From Sorex araneus (Eukaryota; Chordata; Mammalia; Eulipotyphla; Soricidae): a stretch of 64,000 nt of DNA. Position numbers and translations under genes: made by a program. The first letter of the stretch is position 1. Each line of letters starts with the position of its first letter. Below are positions 1-12,400 of the stretch, in pieces. Where the stretch lies: the NCBI RefSeq assembly GCF_027595985.1, contig NC_073302.1, positions 394,868,403 to 394,932,402 on the forward strand. The letters are read 5' to 3'. The notes beneath the pieces were generated by a model that ran no database searches, was not told the DNA's origin, and saw only the letters and a program-made list of their open reading frames with translations.

Positions 1-69
1 GTAAACAATGCTACCTCAATAACAATGGGACAGGAAAAATTAAAACTACAGAGAAATTAATCCTGTTGT

Positions 70-655
70 TACTGATGTTATAGTTTATGTTTGAGTTCCC
101 CTTCCCCAACCCCCAATCAATATGTTGTAGACATAAACACCAAGTGGCTATAAGGTGGGCCTCTAAGAAAATACATAAAAATAAAAGAAGTTAAAAGGAG
201 CCAGGGAAATTGCCTAAGTGTCAGAGATTATGAACCTGTCATGTGAGAGGGCATTAGTTTAATCATCAAACACGGGCCCGAGGACTCCATGCCAAACCAG
301 AGCAACTAACAGTCCACAACTCCTCTGGTCCAGTGTAGTTCTGGCCACCTATTTCCAGCATGCATCCAGCTGACCCTCAGTTTTCAAAAATCATAAGATT
401 GAGTCTTGTTCCAAATGAATTAGTTATAGCCGAGCCTTACTTCACCTTCCTACTTCATGAGCTGAGAAGACCATATAAGGACATCATGAAAAATGTAGCA
501 GCCAGAAAGAGTGCTTTTACCAGACTCTAATTTAGCTGACAGTCTGATCTCAGATTTTCAACGTCCAAAACTGTGAGAAAAATAATTTTAGTGGTTTAAG
601 CCACCCAGCCTCTGGTATTTTGTTGCATCAGCTCAAGCATAGGAAGACAATTGAT
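70..655 (+). mobile_element. Old LTR, MLT1/MST-like (ERVL-MaLR), degraded
   Basis: The 3' part (about 530-650) follows the usual end of MaLR LTRs: CTCAGATTTTCAACGTCCAA, AACTGTGAGAAAAATAA, TTTAAGCCACCCAG and TGGTATTTTGTTGCATCAG in order. The 5' part (75-170) weakly follows the matching start (CATAAACACCAAGTGG, GGTGGGCCTCTAAGA). The middle (about 215-430) does not align and may be an insertion. This is a non-coding relic. The class is fairly secure; the subfamily is not. Confidence 0.5.
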
Positions 656-784
656 GTTGTTGTCACATTTTTCTGCCAGGCAATAAAGTACCTAAATAAA
701 AATTGCAGATACTTATTCAGAAAATCTGTTAAACCTCCAGTACAGCTAAACATGATTACAAATAGTCAATTCCATGGATTTTAA

Positions 785-985
785 TTATTTTTTAACTTTA
801 TTTTTTTTCAGGCAGGGTTTGGGGGTGTGGTTCACCAAGTAGTACTCAGGTCTTATTGCTGGCTTAATGCTTAGAGATCACTTCTGGTTAGGCTTGAGAG
901 CCATATGTGATGCTGGGAATCAAACCTGGGATAGTCATGTGCAACACAAATACACTAAGCCTTATAGTAAATCTCTTGCTATCAA
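785..985 (-). mobile_element. Old SOR-type SINE, type I, reverse
   Basis: Reverse type I landmarks are in order: GGTTTGGGGGTGTGG (tail and body), ATCACTTCTGG, CATATGTGATGCTGGGAATC, then the diverged B box complement AATCAAACCTGGG and GTGCAA. High divergence means an old copy. Confidence 0.6.
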
Positions 986-1282
986 TGGACTTTTGAGTAA
1001 AACTGTGCATACATAGAAATATGACATTTAGGATAAAAAACAAACTCTTATTTAAAGAAATACATCTCACATTTAATTTTCTTAGAAAAAAATGTTTTTT
1101 TTCAGAAAAATTCTTACACTTAAAAGTGTTTTCTGGATTTTTTTGGTGATGTTTGTTTTGTTGTTCTTTGTGGACCTAGTATCAAACCCAAGACTCCTGC
1201 GTGCAAGACAAGAGAATCACTTTAAGATGGAGCCATATCCCTCACCCTTTAAAACACTGTTCATGCAACATAAGAGATGAGA

Positions 1283-1472
1283 GAATTTGGGAGTCTGGAG
1301 CACAGCAGGTAGGGAATTTTTGTTTTGTACATGGACGAACTGAGTTCCATCTCTGCCACCACATATGTTCCTCCAAGTTTTGCCAGTACTGATCCCTGAG
1401 CACAGAGCCAGGAGTAAGATATGAGCACTGTCTGATGTGGCCTAATCACTCTCCCAAAAATAAGAAAATTAA
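1283..1472 (+). mobile_element. Old SOR-type SINE, type I
   Basis: The head GGAGCACAGCAGGTAGGGAA is followed by a damaged B box (GAGTTCCATCTC) and the type I body TGATCCCTGAGCACAGAGCC, AGGAGTAAG and GTGGCCTAATC, ending in a short A-rich tail. Confidence 0.6.
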
Positions 1473-2392
1473 GAAATTTTTGTAATATAAAAAAGAAATT
1501 AAACCATAAAATCATAAATTATTGAGTATATGTATAAGTATTTATAGTGAATCAATTAGCACTCCTTAGACTATCTATCATAACCAACATATTACCCCAG
1601 CATATGTGGAGGATAGAGTCAATACTTGCATAAGACATTTCATAAGTAACTTTTATATGTTTATTATAAACTATTTTATATTCCATAAAGATAACTCAGT
1701 AAGACTGGAGAAATATTGTTACTAAAACTTAACATGTGAAAACTGAGGCTCAGAAAAAGTAGGAAATGCAATGTTTCTCAAATAAGTAAGCTTGATGCAT
1801 AAATATTTGAATTAAAATTACATGAGAATCAAAAATTACATACTTGTATCTTCAGTTCATACTCATGTCAATCCATTAAACATATGATGCATGAACTTTC
1901 CATATAAACATTAATGAGTGCTCATTCTGGTTTAGCATTGCAAGAAAAAGGGAAGCACACGCCTGTGTGGAAGCAGAAAAGTGAATGGACAATGTAAATA
2001 GGGAGAGAAAAGCTCTGACAGATTTTGGTCCAGGAAGCATGCAAACAGTTGATAATCTGGAGGAGAGAATATAGGAAAAGAAGATGCTTTGACCACTGGT
2101 AAAGAGCCATGAGAATTATGGTGCGATCTTCAAGCCCGTGTTCTCTTTGCTTGTCTAACTACTCAAAAGAAGCCCATGTTCTCTCTTTAACATGTTATTT
2201 TCTCTCCTTTTACATCATCCTAAGTAAGTTTCATTCAACTTGCTTCTTGCCTCACTGAAAAATATAAACGAGCTGTAAGAATTAAGTAGAGCACCATAGG
2301 AATGAATGATCTGAAACAGTCCCTATCAGAATTTACTGCTCATGCATACAGAGATGGAGCTAATTGTTCCAAGAAACTCTCCATAAAAAATA

Positions 2393-2607
2393 TTACTGTA
2401 TCACTGTATCACTGTCATCACGTTGTTTATTGATTTGCTCAAGCGGGCGCCAGTAACATTTCCATTTGTCCCTGTCACACGCTAGTGTAGCCTGATGGCG
2501 TATTAGAGGCTCTTTCAGGATCAGGGGAATGAGGACCTTTGTTGTTACTGTTTTTGGCATATCAAGTGAGTACACCATGGGTAGCTTGCCAGGCTCTGCC
2601 TCTGTCC
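2393..2607 (-). mobile_element. SOR-type SINE, type III, reverse, 5'-truncated
   Basis: It begins with the reversed tail CTGTATCACTGTATCACTGT, then GTTTATTGATTTGCTCAAGC, GAGGCTCTTTCAGGATCAGG, TTACTGTTTTTGGCATATCA and GCTTGCCAGGCTCTGCC. The tRNA-like head is missing. A type II copy in the opposite orientation starts 45 bp to the right. Confidence 0.85.
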
Positions 2608-2651
2608 ATAAAAATTTTGTAAATAATATATAAAAATACATATAAATATAG

Positions 2652-2880
2652 GACTGGAGCGATAGCACAGTGGGTAGGGCATGGCCTACCCGGGTTCGAT
2701 TCCTCTGTCCCTCTCGGAGAGCTCGGCAAGCTACTGAGAGTATTCTGCCCCCACAGCAAAGCCTGGCAAGCTCCCTGTGGCATGTTCAATATGCCAAAAA
2801 CAGTAACAAGTCTCACAATGGAGACATTACTCGTGCCTGCTTGAGTAAATTGATGAACAACTGGACAACAGTGTACATAT
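2652..2880 (+). mobile_element. SOR-type SINE, type II
   Basis: The head GACTGGAGCGATAGCACAGT and an intact B box GGGTTCGATTCC are visible. About 15 bp of the usual sequence between GGGCAT and GGCCTACCCG is deleted. The type II body and end ACAACAGTGTACAT follow. Confidence 0.9.
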
Positions 2881-2999
2881 AAGTATATTATATTAAATGC
2901 ATACACATATTAACTGCATTGATATTCTTATTTAATTTTATTTATAGTTTTATAGAATTTAAAATTCATGAGTGCATGCTTCAGTTTTAATCACTTCAT

Positions 3000-3948
3000 G
3001 GAGTTTATTTTAATGTTTCACTTTTCATGTTTGTAACTTTCTTCTGACAGTGACCTTATCATTTTGTTTTTAATCTTTTTGTTCTTAATCTATAAGTTTA
3101 TTTTGTTCACCTTTTATAGTAACTTATCTGTAATTGTTATGACTGCAGGAGGACACCATATTGGTCAGTGTGGCTCTAAGATAATTGTCATCTTCACTCC
3201 ATTCAGGTTTTAGTCTCCCACATTTTCTTATACCACAAGTCCATCATCCACCCACTTGACTTGGCTTCTGAATTCCTACAAGTTGTTCTTCCCTAACATG
3301 TTCTTGGCCTCTATTGGGTTCCAACATCCTACTCCAGGCTATGCGACTTTTTCCAGAATGACTTATGGTTCTTAACATCCTTTACCTAAGTCATTTCATA
3401 TCTTGCTTATCATATTCTGTTTCACTTTAAGACTCTAGGGCTTAATAATTTAGAAGTGAATAAGGAAGGTGAAAGGTGAAAAGGGGAAAGGAGTCATAAA
3501 AAATACTCCTTTTTTTTCTACTGGAAAATCCAGAGTAGCAATTCTCAAAAAGGAAACACCACAGATTCTGTGGTTTGAAAAGCATAGCCAATATATAATT
3601 TGTATTTGGAATAGGAAACAAATATATTGTTTTCATGATACAAACTACTCAAATTAAAGCCAGATAAAATCTTCTTGGATAAGGATAGGATCTTGTGGTG
3701 AGGAGGAAAGGAAGTAAGATTTTTATATTTATCAAAATACTACATGGGTTTAAAAATATTGCCACAGAGGATAAGCATATTGGCTTTTAGGAAATATGTG
3801 TCTCATTGACTTTATTGTACTCAATATTTGTTAGCATTGCAGTGTAAAATATCTATGATTCGTAAATAACTAAACACAAGGAAATCCTTAATACTCCAAA
3901 TTTCTCAAATATATTCTATTTAATATTATAAATTTTACTTTATGACAA
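3000..3948. other. Non-repetitive AT-rich DNA
   Basis: No gene, RNA gene or recognisable repeat is seen. Short open frames here have no recognisable domain and are treated as chance. Confidence 0.5.
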
Positions 3949-4202
3949 AGGACTGGAGCGATAGCACAGCGGGTAGGGTGTTTGCCTTGCTCATGGCCGA
4001 CCTGGGTTCGATTCCTCTGTCCCTCTTGGAGAACCGAGCAAGCTACCAAGAGTATCCCGTCCACACGACAGAGCCTGGCAAAGCTACCCGTAACATATTC
4101 GATAGGCCAAAAACAGTAACAAGTCTCACAATGGAGACGTTACTGGTGCCCACTCGAGCAAAGCGATGAACAATGTGACAACAGTGCTACAGTGCTACAG
4201 AT
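3949..4202 (+). mobile_element. SOR-type SINE, type II, near full length
   Basis: The copy is complete: head GGACTGGAGCGATAGCACAG, B box GGGTTCGATTCC, body CAAGCTACCAAGAGTATCCC, ACAGTAACAAGTCTCACAAT, and end CAGTGCTACAGTGCTACAG with no poly-A tail. Confidence 0.92.
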
Positions 4203-4291
4203 AAAGGTACTAGGGCAGTTACTTGAAAATCTATTATTAAATATTTAGAAAATAATTTGTCATTGTTTCTCTTTTTTTTTTAAAAAAAAAA

Positions 4292-4445
4292 GGCACTTAG
4301 AGGAGGGGAGATGGTTCAAAATGCTATTGAATGTACATTGCATGTGAGAGACCCTAGTCAGATCTCCAACTCTTCTTGGTTCCCCAAGTGGCACTGGGAA
4401 TGACTCTGACTGGGATTAACCACTGAGCAGCATCCAGTTTAACAC
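4292..4445 (+). mobile_element. Very old SOR-type SINE fragment
   Basis: It shows GGGAGATGGTTCAAAATGC, CATTGCATGTGAGA, GATCTCCAACTC and CTGAGCAGCATCC in type I order but with heavy divergence. Confidence 0.45.
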
Positions 4446-4559
4446 CTAAACTTAATAAATTCACTTAAAGTATTAAAAAATACCAAAATTACCAGAATGG
4501 GCCTCAAGTACTGGCCCCTCCCCACCCCCTGTTGCTCCCATATTTTTTTTTAATTATAT

Positions 4560-4668
4560 TTGTTGTTTTCTTTTAGGTTTTAAGGCCACATCTTGCAGTG
4601 CTCAGAGCTTACTTCTGGCTCTGTGGTCAGGGTTCAGGAATCACTCCTAGCGGGGCTCTTCAGACCTA
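4560..4668 (-). mobile_element. Old SOR-type SINE body fragment, type I, reverse
   Basis: CAGTGCTCAGAGCTTACTTC, GGCTCTGTGGTCAGG and AGGAATCACTCCTAGCGG match the reversed type I body. The head is missing. Confidence 0.5.
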
Positions 4669-5296
4669 AAAAGAACGTAATAGAGGAGCCTATCCCATAT
4701 ATTAGTAAACTTTTTCTCTTTGTGCATTACTTGGAGGAAAAAAAAGAAAAAGGAAAAAACTATTACCACAAAATGATCACTTTATAATATCCTACTTCAA
4801 TTAAATAATTAGGAGAAAAAGTATTCAAGAGTAACAATGGGTCTTTAAATGCATCAATTTCAAAAATTTACCTAAAAATAATTCCCAATGAAATCAAACC
4901 TATACAGAACTAGGCCAAATTTACAGATAATTATGCTCTATAATTAAAATATGGAAATTCCCTGATGTCCAACAATGCAGGAATAATTACTTTGAAACCA
5001 TGACATGATTTACCCTATATAAAACGTTTATGTTAACATGTGTTTATATTAATTAGTACATTTGTCTAAAGATACTTCAGCATGCATTTATATTAATAAG
5101 TACATTCATCTAAAGATACTCTACCAATATCTTAAAATTATTTATTGCTGAGTATACATGTCCTTTTTCTTCTTATTTATAGCTATCAAAAACATCCAGG
5201 AACACAAATTATACCTTGTATGATTTAAAAACCATAAAACTCAAACTCCATACAAAGAAAATCTTTAAAATTTTATGTTTAAAAATAAGATAAACT

Positions 5297-5473
5297 GGGC
5301 TGGACAGATAGCACAGCAGGTAGGGTGTTTGCCTTGCACGCGGCCGACCCGGGTTCAAATCACAGCATCCCATATGGTCCCCTGAGCATGGCCAGGGGTA
5401 ATTCCTGAGTGCAGAGCCAGGAGTAACCTCTGTGCATTGCCAGGTGTGACCCAAAAAGCAAAAAAAAAAAAAT
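5297..5473 (+). mobile_element. Young SOR-type SINE, type I, full length with perfect TSD
   Basis: The sequence runs from GGGCTGGACAGATAGCACAG through CATCCCATATGGTCCCCTGA to GTGACCCAAAAAGC and poly-A. A perfect 13-bp TSD, AATAAGATAAACT, lies at 5284-5296 and 5474-5486, so both ends are exact. The B box is slightly damaged (GGGTTCAAATCA). Low divergence and the intact TSD suggest a recent insertion. Confidence 0.95.
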
Positions 5474-5655
5474 AATAAGATAAACTTGGGAAATTATAAA
5501 AAGAAAAACTTTATATCTAAGCATATATAAAAATTCTCTGTTCAAAATATTACCTAGTGCATTAGCTTGAGCTATAGGTGCCAACAAATAATTTAGAATA
5601 TCAGTATTTTACATTAGTTGTTATTGTAAAATCTAAGTTTAAAAAATTCTGCATT

Positions 5656-5850
5656 TGGGCCTGAGTGATAGTACAGCGAGTAGGGAATTTGCTTTGCACA
5701 CGGCGGACCCGGGCTCGATTCCCAGCATCCCATATGGTCCCCTGAGCACTGCCAGGAGTAATTCCTGAGTTCAGAGCCCGGAGTAACCCCTGTGCATCGC
5801 CGGGTATGACCCAAACCAAAAATAAATAAATAAATAAATAAAATAAAAAT
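5656..5850 (+). mobile_element. SOR-type SINE, type I, with (AAAT)n tail
   Basis: The head GGGCCTGAGTGATAGTACAG, B box GGGCTCGATTCC and body CATCCCATATGGTCCCCTGA are followed by ATGACCCAAACC and a tail that has become an (AAAT)n microsatellite (5818-5850). Confidence 0.93.
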
Positions 5851-6894
5851 AGGCAGATAATTTGATAAAGTCATTTGTCTTTCAATTTAGAGAAGAAAAA
5901 CCTTACACTGCTCATGTATTCATTGAAGAGCTGTATTTTTTATTTATCTGTAGCTGAAGTGGTAATTTTTTCTTTAATTTTTGTGTTTAATAACACTGAT
6001 TCAGTAGAATTACTGTAACTTAACTGTTGTCTGCAGCATAATGAGAGACCTATCAAATAAATTGTGAATTAGATGTAGAGTTCCTATTCTAACAATAAAT
6101 AATGAATTTTACCTCAATTAGTTGCTATTATATTGAAACAACCAAAACAAACAGGACTGTTAAAATTCAAAGTCTGAATATGAACTCAAACTTTGCTGTA
6201 TCACTAGGAAGCCATTTTTGGAATGAGTCTTTCTTAGGCAAATTCAAAATTTAAGAATATTTGAGTACTAGTATTTTCTTGTAAAAAGGTAGCTTTTTAT
6301 TTGTCTATAAAATTAGTCATTTTTTCTTTTATGATAAATGCATTTCTCCAGATTCTTGTGCTTAGAAATAAGATATTATAGGGTAGTTCATTTTAACATA
6401 AGGCAAAAAGAATTGGAGTGTGCTCTTTATTGATTAAAACATTTTAGAAGTATACACCAAACCCATGTTTCTTTTCTCTCCTGCCAGCTAGATGCATCCA
6501 ACTCTAGGTTTTGGGAGATAAAGAAGTTACCAGATGGATGCCCAATTTCCTAAATATCCACACATAATAAAGTTTGTGATCGATAAATAACAACTTATTA
6601 AGTTATAGGAATTTGCGAACTATTTAAGAATTCACCACTAATCTATTGTATATGGTTTCTGTAATTCTCAAATTTAAAGGAAAGGGAGAGAATACAGAGA
6701 ATAGAAGAGAAAAAATAAACATAGGTGTGATTGTTTTGTTGTTGTTGTTGTTAATATGTGAACAAAATGATACACAAAAACATAGCCAAAACTGAACTCA
6801 TAACTAAAATATGTCTACTTTGATTGTATGTCTTTCATGTTTCTGCTGGCAAATTTTTGTGTTCTCTCTTTTCTTGTGTGTGAAATAAGAAATT
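5851..6894. other. Non-repetitive AT-rich DNA
   Basis: No gene or clear repeat, apart from a short (GTT)n run near 6736-6751. Confidence 0.5.
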
Positions 6895-7068
6895 AACTTG
6901 ATGAAGAGATAGAGTACAAGGGTTAAAGCACTTTATGCAGCGAATCCCAATTTGATCTTCTCGCATTGTATATGGTGCTTCAAGCATTGGCAGGAATAAA
7001 TCCTGTGTCTATAGAACCACAAATAGCTACTGAGCACAATACACCCAGCACTCCCTCACCAATAGAAA
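6895..7068 (+). mobile_element. Very old SOR-type SINE
   Basis: Diverged landmarks are in type I order: GATGAAGAGATAGAGTACAA, CCAATTTGATCTTCTCGCAT, GGCAGGAATAAATCCTG and CTGAGCACAATACACCC. Confidence 0.4.
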
Positions 7069-9549
7069 GAAATTTACTGGGTTAACTAATTTATTTCAAC
7101 TATTTCTAATAGATGAAGTGATCAACTCTACATTTTAAGGTGCTCTAACATGCAGTGGAGGATTGTATTACAGAGTACAGCCTTGAAATTTTCTGACCAG
7201 GATTTCAGTGTTTGCTGTTTCTAGATGACAGGCACACTCTCTAGATGTCTGGTATTTCAAAGTTATTTAAAATAACCTTGGACTTTAATTTCTTTACCTG
7301 AAATTTGAAAATAAGAGTAAATTAATCTATGGTTTTCCTTTATGCTCTAATGTTCTACAATCTTATAAGCAGTCCAGTTTTTGTGACTTTTTATTTTTTT
7401 AATGAAAGCAACATCACACATGCTTCAGTGAGAGGACCTCATTTTCCTTATTAAGTCCTCTCAAAAAGTTAGGTAAAAACCTGTTGACCCATAAAAAATT
7501 TATAAGAGACTGTGACATTTTCACCAGCCCTTTCCTCACTTATCCTTGGAGTTAAGGAAACTTGTCTTAAACAGCAAGGCAGAGGCAGCAGAACTGCAAA
7601 TTTATGGTTAGTTACTAGCCCCTAGGCCAGGGTCACATTCCTCATTGATGATGTACAACCAAGGCAGGCGCTCTGCAGGAGGCAGTGATGCAGGGTAATG
7701 CCTTCCATTACGTTTATGGAGGCACAGAGAGCCCACCAGGATGAACCCAAGGTGAAAAGATGAAGGTTTCTTAAATTCACAGATGAAGATTTCTCATATT
7801 AACCTTTGAAAGATTAATATGTTCCATGCATGTTTAAATAACAGTCCAAGAATCAGTTAAGCTCATTTACCAGCTTTCTGTCAAATGAAAAAAAAAAAAG
7901 AAATTGAAGTTAAATTTAACTATTATTTATTAGTAGGTGTACAAATATACATTGGAATGGTACCAACAAACACACACCTTTGGTAATTTTTTCATTAAAC
8001 TATTATCCGAATTTAAATACAAAATTCCAATTTTATCTCTACTACTTAGAAAAGAGCTTTGTTTAAATAAAATGTCAACTCACTGTCAAAAGTATAAACA
8101 TGGGACATGTTAATTTTGGGGAGTAGGGTGAATGGTAGAAAGTATTTTTGAGATTAAAAGACTCATATTTTGCTTTTTTAGTTTTTCAGTCTTAAGGATG
8201 TGCATACTACACACGAGAATAAACACTAGGGTAATTGCAGCATAATGTGTGCATCTTAAGAACAGACAACACAATTTGATTTGGGATTTCCAAACCTTAT
8301 TTTAGCCTTTAAAAGTTTTAATATTTGCAGTGATTATTATATTTCCCTGTGTATTTTTCCTTCAAAAGATAAATTTTAGCTTTCATGAGATAAACTTTAG
8401 TGCTAAATTGAAACTCCATGTTTATAGACTGAGGCTAATCTAAAAAGAGAATTTGGTATTTTAATTGCTGTCTCATCTTCATATTTATGCTACTCATGAC
8501 ATTGATTATTACTACATTTATTTTGATAAATTTCCTTCTCATTTTCTCTAAATAGACCCAGACTATTGTTTCATGCTTTGCATAGATTAATTTAACTTTA
8601 CGTATTTGCGTACATTTCATGTGAATAACCATAATTTGAGCAATTAAGCAATTAATATACTTAGATATTATAAATGTATGGATATATTGAGAACAATAAA
8701 AAAGCAAACTATAATTAGTGACCCCCATATGAGAACATGTTGAGAAGCATCTTGGAAAACATGACATAATCTTCGTGATCTCCAAACTATAAAATCCTCC
8801 CTAGAATATGAATTTTGTCATGTAATTTAGCCTCAAAAATTGATCTTCTAGGCTGCAAAGTGAGAAGATGCTGGAGTGCTACCCTTCCAAACAATGTAGA
8901 TTCTACTCGAAGAACTCGAACACTGACGAAATTTCTTTCTTGCCCCTTTTCATATTTGTTTTTATTTTAACCTTAGCCTTTATTGAACTGCCTTTAATTT
9001 AGATATTCCTCTAATACTTAAGTAGAAATTAACTGGGCTATAAAATTGCCTAATTGAACAATCGAAAGTGTAGGCATGGCCTCATCTCATCATTCCTTCT
9101 GTGAAGGGTCAACGGGAACCATGCTACTGTTGTCTGTTCCGCAGCTGGAGGCAGTATATTGGAGTACAGGTCTGGTGGAAAAGAGCTGGGGTCAAGGCCC
9201 GCTGGACAATTCTCTCACTTTTCTACCTGACCCTGACCCTTATAAAACAAAAAATAGTGCAGTTTGCTGCTCTGACTTCTTCATTGCTCTAACCCAGTTT
9301 GTGGCTGGGTTCTTTGTCCTACAGTGTGTGCAACATGAGTCTCTATAATCTGGTCCTAGCCCCTCTGACCTGAACCAACTGATTGTGCCAAGGGTTTAAG
9401 TGATCAGTCTAGTTGGATCCAGGCAGCAGAGAGCAGCCCTCATTTTCCATGACACCATCTCAACAGTTGTCTTTCAAAGAGCATTATCTCTTTATGAGGC
9501 AAAAGTAAAGCTTTAATTTATACTCACAGTCCTTTTAAGATATTAGAAG

Positions 9550-9580
<31 letters not shown>

Positions 9581-11498
9581 ACTATCTTTATTTACTTGTA
9601 CAATAAGATGATTCACACAAGGCAAGTTATTCTGTTATCCTGTTTTGTACATATGCAAGCTAAACCCTAGAAAAACTAAATGAGGTACCATTAATAAGCA
9701 ACATACGCAAGTGAGGTGCAGTTCTAAACTTTTTAAATCAGAAACTATGGTTTTCTTTATTCCAATAGCCATATGACTGACATCAGCCATTCTTGAAGAG
9801 TGAATCAAAATGAGGAAAGATAGAGTGCCAATAAACATTTTTTATTTCTCTTTGGAAAAAGAAGGTGTGGCCAGAAATAACATGGTAAATAGAACATAGA
9901 TTTATGGATATAACTTTGCCTATACAAAAAAAAGAACCTTGAAACTCTGCCACCCATATGTACTTTTATTGAAATGTTTTTAGGCTGACTTGTTGATACA
10001 GCCCAAGAAACCAAGTGTCACTAAAAGAATGAATTATTTAGGTGCATAGTCATAACACATGGTGTCCAGATCTGACTCATAACATAGATAATGTATTAGC
10101 AGTTGTAAATATTAAAAAAAAACACCGGAAAGAATAGAGGGTTGTAAAATATTTCTAAGCACTGACATTTTATTGTTAAAGTTATAAGCAAATAAGTATA
10201 TTGGGAGAACTAGCAATTTTTTCACAATAAATCAAAAACCATATTGAAGTTTTGTTGATTTGAAATTTCCTATTGAGAAAATAAGAATGCTATGGATGAA
10301 ATAATCCTCTGAGACAAATGTGGGAGAATATATTTTTTTATTTCTGCATAGATTAAGTTAACTCATTGTACTATGTAGCATTTGTTTTTATTTCACAAAT
10401 TTGATTGGAGGTAGTTTAAACCATATTGTTTGCTATTATTTTCTGCTAATAAAAAATTATAAAAATCTTTCAATATTTCTATGCCTGCAGTGACAGTTAT
10501 GATTTTTATCATATTTACTTTGAACAACTTCAATAGTTTAGAATAGTTTTCATGTGATTCTCTGTGTTTATGTTGGTAGATGTGTTGTAACTGCAGTTCT
10601 ATTAGTAATCTAATTTAAAAAATAGGGATTTTAATTGAACAGTTATTATTAGATACAGTGCGTCTATAAATTAACTTGAATTCATATGTGATAGAGAATT
10701 TACACAAATTATAATGTATTGATGAGAAAACCAAAATGTTCTCAACTCTATCTTAATAAGTTAATAAAGTGCCTGATATGATAAAGCATTCAAAAACAAA
10801 CATGAATAAAATATGATCACTGTCTAGCACTGAGTTCTAATTCACTGCAGACACTGTCAAGGAAATGAACACTATCAGTTCTACTGTTTACCAGTAGGAA
10901 TCTCTTTATGACTGGTCCCTGACACCTCAGGGCTCTTGGATTTCTTTAATTTTCTACCAAGTTCTAGAAAATAAATACATTATTTTACTCTGATAATAGG
11001 CACTACAGGGGCATTCTCACTCTTTTCCCTAGAGTTCTCTAGGGGAAGAACAGAGAGAGGATACAGCCTTCTGAGGCTGCTAAGCTATAAACTCCTTGCT
11101 TGCTGGCATTTAAGAAATGAAATTATGCCTTTTTTTCTATTTAAATTCTAAAATAACCATGGCTAAGAGGCAGAGGGGAGATTTTTCCAAATATGTACAC
11201 AGAAAACAACAGAATCTTCATCTTAAATTTCTCAATTTTACGTTTTTCAGAATTATTTGGGGAGTTTATTAAAACATGTATAGTGTAGGACTTAGACATG
11301 ACCTATTGAACAAAATACACCTTAGTTGAAAACTTGGAATTATTGCTTTTACAAACTTGCCTTTAGTAACAAAAATTGCTTCAAAATCTCATATTTGAAG
11401 ATAGTAAATAAAATTCCAAGACATTACTATTCAGATTAGGGAAATAACTAACAATCTAAATGAGTAGAAAAACATTATTCCACTACTAAAGTGTATTA
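7069..11498. other. Mostly non-repetitive AT-rich DNA
   Basis: No supportable gene. A less AT-rich patch at 7510-7760 and another at 9065-9480 stand out. The second contains a 90-codon frame (9076-9348) with no recognisable motif and no other coding evidence. An (AT)n run lies at 9550-9578. Confidence 0.45.
9550..9578. repeat. (AT)n microsatellite
   Basis: Uninterrupted alternating AT. Confidence 0.95.
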
Positions 11499-11507
11499 AT
11501 TTTTATC

Positions 11508-11707
11508 TATCACTATCACGATATCACTGTCATCCTGTTGCTCATAGATTTGCTTGAACGGACACTAGTAACATCTCCATTATGAGACTTGTTGTTCCTG
11601 TTTTTGGCATATCGAATATACCACGGAGAAACTGGCAAGCTACCGAGAGTATCTCGCCCACACGGCAGAGTCTGACAAAATACCTGTGGTGTATTCAATA
11701 TGCCAAA
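11508..11707 (-). mobile_element. SOR-type SINE, type II, with inverted 5' part
   Basis: Bases 11508-11626 are a reverse type II 3' half, running from the tail TATCACTGTCATCC to GGCATATCGAATATACCACG. Bases 11627-11707 read the neighbouring part of the element in the opposite sense: GGCAAGCTACCGAGAGTATC, then GTGGTGTATTCAATATGCC. A segment of about 25 bp (GGCATATCGAATATACCACG and its complement at 11682-11707) is present in both halves, so the locus can fold into a hairpin. A low-complexity AATTTTTAT occurs at both ends and may be the TSD. Confidence 0.8.
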
Positions 11708-12400
11708 ATTTTTTATATAAAATAAACTAATTATCTACTATCATATCTTCTTGAATATATTTTACTGAAATAAATACAAAAATAAAATACAAAAGGAAGA
11801 TCTGACAATCTTCTTCAAATATGTATAGAAAAGAACAATTGATGGTGTATCATCAAATTTGCCAAGAAATCATATTAAAAAACCCAAAATGTTCAGCGGT
11901 ATTTAACTATGGAATCGCATCAAAAAAGTTAGTGACATTTTAAATGTTAAATGTAAGAATTATTTTGAAAGATGTTTACACAATATATGTAACTGTAGTA
12001 ATTATTTTATTTACATGCCTCATTTAATAAACCTAGTGTATTATTATATAAAGTTAGTGTAGTAGCACAGTAATGTTTGAAAATTAAGCACTGCTTTGGG
12101 ACATTTTCAGATGTATTTTACTCAAAAATACATGAAATCTAAAATTAGAGAGGGATAAATCCAAAGGCTAGATACCAATTATGTCCTCTTATCAAGATGA
12201 AGGCTATAGTCTTGTACTTTATGTATTTATTGTCTTGGAGGCTATATTCAGTGATTTTCAGAGATACTTCTGACTGTGTGTACAGGGGACCATATTTGGT
12301 GCATAATATCAAACAGGTTCATGCTTGCACTTTTAATACAGGAAAATGGAATCATAACAGAAAATTTTAATTTTCTTCTATCAAAAATGAATACTTTGGG

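Noticed and set aside
1140..1245. Possible further reverse SINE remnant
   Set aside because: Only short pieces (ATCAAACCCAAGACTCC, GCGTGCAAGACAAG) resemble the head; the body could not be followed.
3949..4030. tRNA gene-like head with A and B box
   Set aside because: The head belongs to a SINE. It does not complete an acceptor stem and is followed by the SINE body. The same applies to the other SINE heads.
9076..9348. 90-codon plus-strand frame
   Set aside because: No recognisable motif and no support beyond the open frame. Two overlapping frames are open in the same stretch, so chance is likely.
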